Shown: piece after piece, positions 1 to 6,284 of the stretch
How the letters are laid out: each line of letters starts with the position of its first letter
How positions within the stretch are numbered: the first letter of the stretch is position 1
NCBI GenBank assembly: GCA_044238735.1
Contig: JBIICS010000120.1
Coordinates: 1 to 8,678, forward strand
Length of the DNA stretch: 8,678 nt
Reading direction: 5' to 3'
DNA from: JBIICS01 sp044238735
Lineage (GTDB): Bacteria; Bacteroidota; Bacteroidia; UBA4408
The notes under the pieces: generated by a model
What the model was told of the DNA's origin: nothing
Seen by the model: the letters and a program-made list of their open reading frames with translations, nothing else
Database searches by the model: none
Position numbers and translations under genes: made by a program

Positions 1-144
1 AACTACATTGACTCTATTACCAATTTTAACTTCATAACAGCTTTTTTATCCAAAAAACAATTTATCTATTTAAATAACGAATATTTTAATTTCAGTAGCC
101 CTGAAATTCCTCCACCCAATACAGCTAGTTAAACTTTTATTCAT
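1..144 (-). pseudogene. Possible decayed 5' end of an FAD-binding oxidoreductase gene
   Basis: Read on the minus strand, this stretch contains pieces that resemble the N-terminal beta-alpha-beta nucleotide-binding fold of amine-oxidase or protoporphyrinogen-oxidase type flavoproteins, but in more than one frame. An ATG at 144-142 opens MNKSLTS. A different frame (128-93) then reads LAVLGGGISGLL, a good match to the dinucleotide-binding motif GxGxxGL, and stops soon after at a TAG. The first frame resumes at 45-1 with KSCYEVKIGNRVNVV, which resembles the second strand and the RVGG region of such enzymes. The motif is a GC-richer island in very AT-rich DNA. No frame is intact, so if real it is a relic with frameshifts. 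The resemblance rests on short motifs and could be chance. The gene's remainder, if any, lies left of the window. Confidence 0.27.
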
Positions 145-189
145 ATAAGTTTTGTTACCGGATTTTATTCGTGTAATTTTTTTAACTAG
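125..189. repeat. Separated 9-bp inverted repeat bracketing the receptor promoter
   Basis: CTAGTTAAA at 125-133 is the exact reverse complement of TTTAACTAG at 181-189, with 47 bases between. The right copy overlaps the last base of the candidate -7 box and contains the 8-base palindrome AACTAGTT (184-191). The spacing could suit two operator half-sites around a promoter, but 9-base AT-rich inverted repeats also arise by chance in such DNA. Confidence 0.3.
151..181 (+). promoter_or_regulatory. Candidate Bacteroidota-type promoter of the TonB-dependent receptor gene
   Basis: A TTTG at 151-154 is followed after 19 bases by TAATTTTT at 174-181. This fits the -33 TTTG and -7 TAnnTTTG pattern of the Bacteroidota primary sigma factor, with one mismatch in the last base of the -7 box. 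Transcription would begin near 187-190, giving a leader of about 25 bases before the ATG at 214. No recognisable Fur-type iron box is visible. Flanking 9-base inverted repeats (125-133 and 181-189) bracket it. Confidence 0.4.
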
Positions 190-213
190 TTTATTTTAAA
201 TTAAAATCATTTT

Positions 214-2421
214 ATGAAATCAGCACTATTTACAGCTGCTTCTATATGTATATATCATATTCAGTTATTTGGTCAAGTAGAAAAAAAAGATTCCTTAATA
301 GCAAATAACTTAAAAGAAGTAGTAATTACCATAAATAAAAAAGAAGAAACGAAAAGAACCGTTTATCAGCAAATAGAAACCATAAACAAAGAGGATATAG
401 AAAGATCACAATCTCAAAATACGGCAGATTTAATCGGTAACAACAGCCATGCATTTATTCAAAAAAGTCAACAAGGTGGTGGAAGTATTACCATAAGAGG
501 GTTGGAGGCCAATAGAAACTTATTAGTTATAGATGGAGTTAGGATGAATAATTTAATTTATCGGGGCGGTCATCTCCAGAATATAATAACAACCGATAAT
601 AATTACCTCGACAAAATTGAAATTTTATTCGGCCCTTCTTCTACACTATACGGTAGCGATGCATTAGGTGGAATTGTTCATTTATATACAAAAAATCCAC
701 TTTATGCCAGCGATAAAACTTTAATTAAAGTTAACACATTAAGTCGATACAGTTCTGTAAACAATGAAAACACACAACATTTAGACCTTAATTTTGGTTT
801 AAAGAAAATAGCTTTTTTAAGTTCTGTAACGTATTCCGAATTTGGCGACTTAATGGGAGGAACCAATCAGAATATGTTCTATAACAAATCATATGGAGAA
901 AGGCCTTTTTATGTTAAACGTATTAATGGTAAAGATAGCTTGGTAATTAATTCCAATAAATATCTTCAAACGTATAGCGGATACAAGCAAATCGACTTAA
1001 TGCAAAAAATAAGCTTTAAACAATCGGAAAAACTGATGCATATTTTAAACATACAATACTCTAATTCATCCGATATTCCTAGATACGACAGGCTTACAGA
1101 TCCTGCCGGGAAAGGATTAAAACAAGCCGAGTGGTATTATGGTCCGCAAAAAAGAGTATTAGTCATATACAGCCTCAACTATAAGAATACATCAGGTTTC
1201 TTTCAGGAAATAAATGCTAACCTGAATTTTCAGGATATTATTGAAAGTAGACATACCAGAAGATTCAACCGAGTTGGATTACAAAACAGAATTGAACATG
1301 TTAACGTATACGGTTTAAATTTAGATGCCATTAAAAATATCAAACAACACCAGATACATTTTGGATTAGATGGGCAATACAATACCTTAACATCGATAGC
1401 AAATGAAGAAAACCTAGTTACAGGTGAAACAAAAAAAATAGATACTCGTTATCCAGATGGTATAAACAACCTGTCTAATTTATCTGTTTACCTTATCCAT
1501 AACTATAAAATAACTGAAAATTTAAACATTTCGGAGGGATTAAGAGCCGGTTATACTGTCCTAAACTCAAGCTTTATAGACACAAACTTTTTTAAATTTC
1601 CAGTAAACTCTATAAGCCAGAAAAAACCCGTTTACTCGGGAAGTATTGGTATTGTTAACAACCCAAGCGAAGAACTTAAATTATCTGCTGGAATTGCAAC
1701 GGGTTATAGGGTTCCTAATGTAGATGATTTATCTAAGGTTTTTGAATCGGTACCCGGTAGAGTTATTTTACCAAATCAAAATATAAAACCTGAAAAAACC
1801 ATTACGTATGATTTGTCTGTAACTAACTTCATTAATTCGCGCACACAAATTGAAAATACGTTTTATTACACTGATTTCTTTGATGCTATTACAACACAAG
1901 CATTCCAGTATAATGGATTTGATTCCATAACCTATATGGGTACTAAAAGCAAAGTATTTGCAAATCAAAATAACCGAAGAGCCTATATTTATGGGTATAG
2001 CAATAGCCTTAAAAGTAAAATTACAGACCACTTTAATTTTAATTTCTCTTTTAGTTATACATACGGAAGAATTAAAACCGACTCTACTGATTACCCGCTT
2101 GATCATATTCCTCCGGTAATTTCGCGTATTAGCCTCAATTATATTAATAAAGGCTTTCAGAGTTTATTTTTCATCAACTATAACGGTTGGAAAAGGCTCA
2201 AAGATTACTATATTGGTGGTGAAGATAACGAGAATTATGCTACAACGGATGGAATGCCTGCATGGCTTACCTTAAATTTAAGAACTTCTTATAGCTTTAA
2301 AAAATTCATTACACTCAACGCAGGTATCGAAAATATTTTAGACACGCAATACCGTGTATTTGCGAGCGGTATAAATGGTGGAGGAAGAAATTTATATGCA
2401 TGCATACAAATTAAATTCTAA
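214..2421 (+). CDS. TonB-dependent outer-membrane receptor, haem/haemoglobin receptor type
   Basis: Predicted 735-residue outer-membrane beta-barrel that imports a ligand with energy from TonB-ExbB-ExbD. Residues 1-20 look like a signal peptide with cleavage near FG-Q. A TonB-box-like LKEVVIT lies at 33-39. The plug domain spans about 48-160 and includes ITIRGLEANRNLLVIDGVR (92-110) and LFGPSSTLYGSDALGG (138-153). The barrel fills the rest and ends in a terminal Phe, as outer-membrane proteins usually do. A haem ligand is suggested by GYRVPNVDD (497-505) followed by NQNIKPE (521-527), matching the FRAP...NPDL region of haem receptors, and by PLDHIPP (628-634). ENILDTQYRVFASGI (706-720) also fits this family. 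There is no N-terminal carboxypeptidase-like domain and no SusD-like neighbour, which argues against a polysaccharide (SusC) role. The ATG at 214 is the first in frame after a TAA at 202. No haemophore or haem-processing gene is adjacent, so the substrate remains inferred. Confidence 0.93.
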   Translation: MKSALFTAASICIYHIQLFGQVEKKDSLIANNLKEVVITINKKEETKRTVYQQIETINKEDIERSQSQNTADLIGNNSHAFIQKSQQGGGSITIRGLEANRNLLVIDGVRMNNLIYRGGHLQNIITTDNNYLDKIEILFGPSSTLYGSDALGGIVHLYTKNPLYASDKTLIKVNTLSRYSSVNNENTQHLDLNFGLKKIAFLSSVTYSEFGDLMGGTNQNMFYNKSYGERPFYVKRINGKDSLVINSNKYLQTYSGYKQIDLMQKISFKQSEKLMHILNIQYSNSSDIPRYDRLTDPAGKGLKQAEWYYGPQKRVLVIYSLNYKNTSGFFQEINANLNFQDIIESRHTRRFNRVGLQNRIEHVNVYGLNLDAIKNIKQHQIHFGLDGQYNTLTSIANEENLVTGETKKIDTRYPDGINNLSNLSVYLIHNYKITENLNISEGLRAGYTVLNSSFIDTNFFKFPVNSISQKKPVYSGSIGIVNNPSEELKLSAGIATGYRVPNVDDLSKVFESVPGRVILPNQNIKPEKTITYDLSVTNFINSRTQIENTFYYTDFFDAITTQAFQYNGFDSITYMGTKSKVFANQNNRRAYIYGYSNSLKSKITDHFNFNFSFSYTYGRIKTDSTDYPLDHIPPVISRISLNYINKGFQSLFFINYNGWKRLKDYYIGGEDNENYATTDGMPAWLTLNLRTSYSFKKFITLNAGIENILDTQYRVFASGINGGGRNLYACIQIKF

Positions 2422-2438
2422 TAGACTGATTAAAACAT

Positions 2439-2471
2439 AAAAAAAGCCGCTTAATGGCGGCTTTTTTTTTT
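2439..2471. terminator. Bidirectional intrinsic terminator shared by the receptor gene and gyrB
   Basis: A hairpin with a perfect GCCGC/GCGGC stem (2446-2450 with 2457-2461) and a six-base loop is flanked by seven A residues on the left and ten T residues on the right. Read rightward it ends the receptor transcript 17 bases after its stop codon. Read leftward it ends gyrB. The T tract overlaps the gyrB stop codon (2470-2472), so the gyrB termination signal starts within its own last codon. Confidence 0.9.
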
Positions 2472-4422
2472 AAATATCAATTTTAGCATATTTAGCGTTT
2501 TTCTCAATAAAGTCGCGCCTTGGCGGAACCTCATCGCCCATTAACATAGAGAAAATTCGATCTGCTTCTGCAGCACTATCAATAGTTACCCGGCGAAGGG
2601 TACGAGTATCAGGACGCATAGTTGTTTCCCATAACTGCTCAGCATTCATTTCACCCAAACCTTTATAACGTTGTACATTTACACTACCCTCTTTTTCACC
2701 TCCTAATTTTTTTACTGCTTCTAACCTGTCTTCTTCATTCCAGGCATATATTTGATCTTTACCCTTCTTCACTAAATATAAAGGAGGGGTTGCTATGTAA
2801 ATATATCCGCTTTCGATTAACTCTTTCATGTATCGGAAGAAGAAAGTTAAGATAAGAGTGGTAATATGACTTCCATCCACATCGGCATCAGTCATGATAA
2901 TAATCTTATGATATCTCAGCTTCTCAACATTTAATGCCTTACTATCCTCCGGAGTACCAATACTAACACCCAAAGCCGTAAACATGTTTTTTATCTCCTC
3001 GTTTTCAAATATTTTATGCATCATCGCTTTTTCTACATTCAGAATTTTACCTCTTAATGGGAGAATAGCTTGAAAATTACGATCTCTGCCTTGTTTAGCG
3101 GTACCACCCGCTGAATCGCCCTCAACTAAATAAATTTCACATTTTTGAGGATCGTTATCAGCGCAATCGGCTAGTTTACCGGGCAAACCGGTTCCGGTTA
3201 ATACATTCTTGCGCTGCACCATTTCGCGAGCCTTGCGAGCCGCATGCCTTGCTGTAGCAGCCAATATCACTTTATCTACAATCAATTTGGCTTGTTTTGG
3301 ATTTTCCTCCAAAAAATTCCCCAATGCTTCACCAACAGCGGTATCAACAGATCCTGTTGCCTCGTTATTACCTAATTTTGTTTTGGTTTGTCCTTCAAAC
3401 TGAGGTTCAGCAACTTTTACAGAAATAACTGCCGTTAATCCCTCTCTAAAATCATCCCCAGAAATTTCAAACTTTACTTTAGATAATAATCCGTTCTTCT
3501 CTGCATAATTTTTTAGAGTACGCGTTAAAGCCCTTCGAAAACCAGCTACATGGGTACCACCTTCATGTGTGTTTATATTATTTACATAACTATGCAAATT
3601 TTCATTAAACGAAGAATTATAGGTCATGGCTACCTCAATTGGCATTCCATGTCTATCGTTTTCGAAATAAATTGGGGTTTCTATTAATCTTTCGCGACTT
3701 TGTTCTAAAAACACAATAAAATCCATTAATCCTTTTTCGGAGAAAAACTCTTCTCTAACAGGATTTCCTTGATCATCCTTATTACGATCATCAGTTAAAA
3801 ATATGCGAATTCCCTTATTTAAATAAGCTAATTCACGCATACGATTTCCTAAAGTCTGAAAATTATATTCATGAACAGTAAATATACTTTTATCAGGTGT
3901 AAATGTTTGTATGGTACCTCTTTTTTCGGTTGTACCAATTTCTTTAACATCGTACAAAGGTTTACCACATGAATATTCCTGAATAAAGATCTTGCCGTTA
4001 CGATGAACTTCAGTTTTCATATGGATTGACAACGCATTAACACACGATACCCCAACCCCGTGCAAACCTCCCGATACTTTATACGTGTCTTTATCAAATT
4101 TTCCTCCTGCATGAAGTACGGTCATAACTACCTCAAGGGCAGATTTCTTTTCCTTAGAATGCATATCGGTAGGGATACCACGACCATCATCCTCTACTTT
4201 TATAGAATTGTCTTCTAAGATAGTTACATAAATATTTTTACAATGACCGGCCAAAGCCTCGTCAATAGAGTTATCAACTACTTCGTACACCAAATGATGA
4301 AGGCCTTTAAAGCCAATGTCACCAATGTACATCGCTGGTCTTTTTCTAACTGCTTCTAATCCTTCAAGTACCTGAATGCTGTCTGCGGAATACTCCTTTT
4401 TTATAACTTCTGAATCGCTCAT
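2470..4422 (-). CDS. gyrB: DNA gyrase subunit B
   Basis: ATPase subunit of DNA gyrase (type IIA topoisomerase), which introduces negative supercoils together with GyrA in the cytoplasm. The 650 residues contain the GHKL ATPase domain with EVVDNSIDEA (Mg/ATP-binding E47 and N51), DDGRGIP (78-84) and GGLHGVGVS (118-126). The transducer domain follows, then the TOPRIM domain with EGDSAGG (E434) and DADVDGSH (D512, D514, D516). The C-terminal part has QRYKGLGEMN (584-593), a GyrB rather than ParE hallmark, and RRDFIEKNAKYAKIDI at the end, typical of Bacteroidota GyrB. R141 and T170 align with the coumarin-contact residues R136 and T165 of E. coli. I chose the ATG at 4422 because GyrB homologues start near here. 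An upstream in-frame ATG at 4476 lies upstream of the likely promoter's -7 box and would add 18 non-conserved residues. Full length, no damage seen. Confidence 0.98.
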   Translation of the reverse strand: MSDSEVIKKEYSADSIQVLEGLEAVRKRPAMYIGDIGFKGLHHLVYEVVDNSIDEALAGHCKNIYVTILEDNSIKVEDDGRGIPTDMHSKEKKSALEVVMTVLHAGGKFDKDTYKVSGGLHGVGVSCVNALSIHMKTEVHRNGKIFIQEYSCGKPLYDVKEIGTTEKRGTIQTFTPDKSIFTVHEYNFQTLGNRMRELAYLNKGIRIFLTDDRNKDDQGNPVREEFFSEKGLMDFIVFLEQSRERLIETPIYFENDRHGMPIEVAMTYNSSFNENLHSYVNNINTHEGGTHVAGFRRALTRTLKNYAEKNGLLSKVKFEISGDDFREGLTAVISVKVAEPQFEGQTKTKLGNNEATGSVDTAVGEALGNFLEENPKQAKLIVDKVILAATARHAARKAREMVQRKNVLTGTGLPGKLADCADNDPQKCEIYLVEGDSAGGTAKQGRDRNFQAILPLRGKILNVEKAMMHKIFENEEIKNMFTALGVSIGTPEDSKALNVEKLRYHKIIIMTDADVDGSHITTLILTFFFRYMKELIESGYIYIATPPLYLVKKGKDQIYAWNEEDRLEAVKKLGGEKEGSVNVQRYKGLGEMNAEQLWETTMRPDTRTLRRVTIDSAAEADRIFSMLMGDEVPPRRDFIEKNAKYAKIDI

Positions 4423-4458
4423 AAATGGGTTAAAAATCCTTGTTTTTTGTATATCTAT

Positions 4459-4466
4459 CAAATATA
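4459..4466 (-). promoter_or_regulatory. Candidate -7 promoter element of gyrB
   Basis: The minus strand reads TATATTTG from 4466 to 4459, a perfect match to the Bacteroidota -7 consensus TAnnTTTG. It lies 36 bases upstream of the chosen gyrB ATG and would give a leader of about 30 bases. No convincing -33 TTG is visible at the usual 19-21 base distance, so the call rests on the -7 box and its position. Confidence 0.45.
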
Positions 4467-4492
4467 CGAAACCCAATACAGATAAGCGATTT

Positions 4493-4511
4493 AGGCTAAT
4501 AAGAATAGCCT
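4493..4511. repeat. Small inverted repeat just upstream of the gyrB promoter
   Basis: AGGCTA (4493-4498) and TAGCCT (4506-4511) form a perfect six-base stem with a seven-base loop. The repeat sits about 27 bases upstream of the gyrB -7 box, next to where the -33 region should be. It also lies about 97 bases downstream of the lipoprotein gene. No T tract follows it on the minus strand, so it is a poor terminator for that gene; an operator or chance are the alternatives. The rest of the 185-base gap (4423-4607) holds no gene that I can see. Confidence 0.3.
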
Positions 4512-4607
4512 GCTTTTATCAACATGTAATTAACATTTTTAACCACTAAAGTGCTCTAAAATTGGCCGTTTTTAGTTTGTAAAAATCTGTTTAAAAAATC
4601 AAAGTTA

Positions 4608-5492
4608 TTATTCAATTAAAACAACCAGATATTTACTAGTTGACCAAAATTTCTCGGAATCGTTAATAATCAATTTATCAAAAACCTTTCCGTTCATTTC
4701 GAAGTTAAATGACCCTGTAGGGTGGGTGGTTATTAACTTGGCTTTCTTCGCTTTTAAAACGATAGATTTAACTTTGGTGATGTCAATTTGAGTGAAATAA
4801 TCAACATTAAAATCATTTCGCAACTTCTCAGCTTTTCCAATACCAATAAAACCACCTTCCTTGGTTATCACTTTTTTATCTAAAAGTTCTTTTGAAGTTC
4901 CCAAAGCGTAAAAGGCAGTGTTTAATTTATCATTAGTTAGCTTCAATTCTTCTTTCTTCTCTTCAGCCTCCTCCACTTTAGCAATATATTCTATAAATAA
5001 TTCTTTGTAAGATGAATTAGCCCTCTCTAATTCCTCTTTTAATAAGGCCATGTCATTATCCTTTTGAGAAATTTGTTCGTTTAAGAACTTTATCATTTTT
5101 TCAAATTCTTCAATACGGTTGTTAGATTTAGAGAGTTTTCTTTTTAATTGAGCCAACTTTTCTTTATTCTTAGCAAGTAATTCACCTATAGCATTAATAT
5201 CATCAGCAATTTGCTCTTGCTTTGTCTTTTGCAACTCAACACTAGACGTAGTTCCTTTCAAAACATTTTCCTTTTGCTTGATTGCCTCTAAATTTCCTTC
5301 AATCTCATTAAAAGATTGAATAAATGCATTTACTTCGTTATCCTTATTCTCAAGCTTGTTTTTTAATTCTTGATTTTCTTTTGTTAATTTTTCTATCTCG
5401 GCAATGTTTGGACTATTAGTTTCGTTTTTACAAGCCATTACAAATAGAAAAACACTTAATATAATGGTTTTAAAAGCAACTTTAATTTTCAT
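4608..5492 (-). CDS. Coiled-coil lipoprotein with a conserved C-terminal domain, function unknown
   Basis: A 294-residue predicted lipoprotein. Residues 1-20 form a lipoprotein signal peptide (basic start, hydrophobic core ILSVFLFV) ending in the lipobox VMAC, so Cys21 should be lipidated and the protein anchored in the envelope. Residues about 31-190 are rich in Glu, Lys, Leu, Asn and Gln and look like a long coiled coil. A compact C-terminal region (about 193-294) has features such as ALGTSKELLDKKVITKEGGF, FIGIGKAEKL, DYFTQIDIT, KAKLITTHPTGSF and EKFWSTSKYLVV. From memory, this architecture matches a widespread Bacteroidota lipoprotein family sometimes named after the Bacteroides collagen-binding protein Cbp1; I could not verify that name here, and an adhesin role would be inference. 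The gene starts 58 bases downstream of tcdA on the same strand, with no clear promoter between, so read-through is possible. Confidence 0.85.
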   Translation of the reverse strand: MKIKVAFKTIILSVFLFVMACKNETNSPNIAEIEKLTKENQELKNKLENKDNEVNAFIQSFNEIEGNLEAIKQKENVLKGTTSSVELQKTKQEQIADDINAIGELLAKNKEKLAQLKRKLSKSNNRIEEFEKMIKFLNEQISQKDNDMALLKEELERANSSYKELFIEYIAKVEEAEEKKEELKLTNDKLNTAFYALGTSKELLDKKVITKEGGFIGIGKAEKLRNDFNVDYFTQIDITKVKSIVLKAKKAKLITTHPTGSFNFEMNGKVFDKLIINDSEKFWSTSKYLVVLIE

Positions 5493-5550
5493 ATTATTTA
5501 TTTCTAGTATTGTTTTTTATATTAGTACCTATTCTATTATTCTGTTTTAA

Positions 5551-6282
5551 CTAATTAAATTTTCCGATTAAACCTCTTACCACTACCGATGCGCAAACTC
5601 CACCAAAAGCAGCTGGCAAATAAGAAATTGTACCGTAATACGATTTCTTAAAATTGGTTCCATCCGTTAGTTGTAAAGACTCATCAATAACCTCTTCGGT
5701 AGAAAACACCACTTTAATTCCACTGTTTATTTTAAAATCGTAACGCAGTCGTTTACGAACCACTTTAGCCAATTTACATATATCCGACTTCTTAATATCA
5801 GCAACTTGTATTTTGGTAGGATCCAGTTTAGCGCCGGCTCCCATAGAGGATATTACAGGTATTTTTAAACGATGTGCCGTAGCAATCAAAGTTAATTTTG
5901 GAGTTAAACTATCAATACAATCTACCACGTAATCAAACTTTTCTTTAGTTAACAATTCTTCTACAGCTTCCGGTTGAATAAACTGTTTTAAAGCAGTTAG
6001 CTGAAGTTCGGGATTGATATCCAGCAATCGATTACGCATAATTTCGACCTTATCTCTTCCTTCTGTAGAAAAAGTAGCGGGCAATTGTCGGTTTCTATTA
6101 CTTCTATCTACAATATCACCATCAACAATAGTCATTTTACCAACACCGGAACGACAAATAAATTCTGCAGCATAAGAACCAACTCCACCCATACCTACAA
6201 CCAAAACGTTACTCTTAACAAGCTTTTCTAAAGCATTTTCTTTAATTAATAAATTTGTTCTAACTAACCAATCTGTATTCAT
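5551..6282 (-). CDS. tcdA: tRNA threonylcarbamoyladenosine dehydratase (ThiF/E1-like)
   Basis: ATP-dependent enzyme of the ThiF/MoeB/E1 superfamily, expected to dehydrate t6A at position 37 of ANN-decoding tRNAs to the cyclic form ct6A in the cytoplasm. The 243 residues begin with the family-typical DWLVRTNLLI and then show the adenylate-binding loop VVGMGGVGSYAAE (28-40), the acidic end of strand two IVDGD (52-56), and NRNRQLPA (62-69), which holds the basic residues used for ATP. DCIDS is at 121-125, followed by SSMGAGAKLDPTKIQVADI (145-163). SDICKLAKVVRKRLR (166-180) is typical of the TcdA/CsdL subfamily and carries Cys169. There are no ThiS- or MoaD-like partners nearby, which favours TcdA over ThiF or MoeB. 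Length is close to the short form of the family. The ATG lies 2 bases after the upstream gene's stop codon, so the two are co-transcribed and probably translationally coupled. Confidence 0.92.
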   Translation of the reverse strand: MNTDWLVRTNLLIKENALEKLVKSNVLVVGMGGVGSYAAEFICRSGVGKMTIVDGDIVDRSNRNRQLPATFSTEGRDKVEIMRNRLLDINPELQLTALKQFIQPEAVEELLTKEKFDYVVDCIDSLTPKLTLIATAHRLKIPVISSMGAGAKLDPTKIQVADIKKSDICKLAKVVRKRLRYDFKINSGIKVVFSTEEVIDESLQLTDGTNFKKSYYGTISYLPAAFGGVCASVVVRGLIGKFN

Positions 6283-6284
6283 AA

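Noticed and set aside
1..132. Plus-strand open frame of 43 codons from the window edge to a TAA, reading ...FSSPEIPPPNTAS, possible C-terminus of an upstream gene.
   Set aside because: Its composition (many N, F, I) is what AT-rich non-coding DNA gives. The SPEIPPPNTA tail is exactly the antisense of the flavoprotein motif AVLGGGISG. A real gene end cannot be excluded without the left flank.
1768..2106. Minus-strand open frame of 112 codons inside the receptor gene.
   Set aside because: It lies wholly antisense to a well-supported barrel region, and its product shows no recognisable motif.
2622..2855. Plus-strand open frame inside gyrB.
   Set aside because: Antisense of conserved gyrB codons with a Leu/His-rich artefactual product.
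3209..3403. Second plus-strand open frame inside gyrB.
   Set aside because: Antisense of the conserved region just before the TOPRIM domain; no start signal or family resemblance.
4423..4476. An 18-codon N-terminal extension of GyrB.
   Set aside because: It is not conserved in GyrB and its DNA contains the likely promoter -7 box.
4556..4575. CTAAAA...TTTTAG inverted repeat with a GGCC-containing loop downstream of the lipoprotein gene.
   Set aside because: The stem is short and almost all A/T with no following T tract on the minus strand, so it is too weak to call a terminator.
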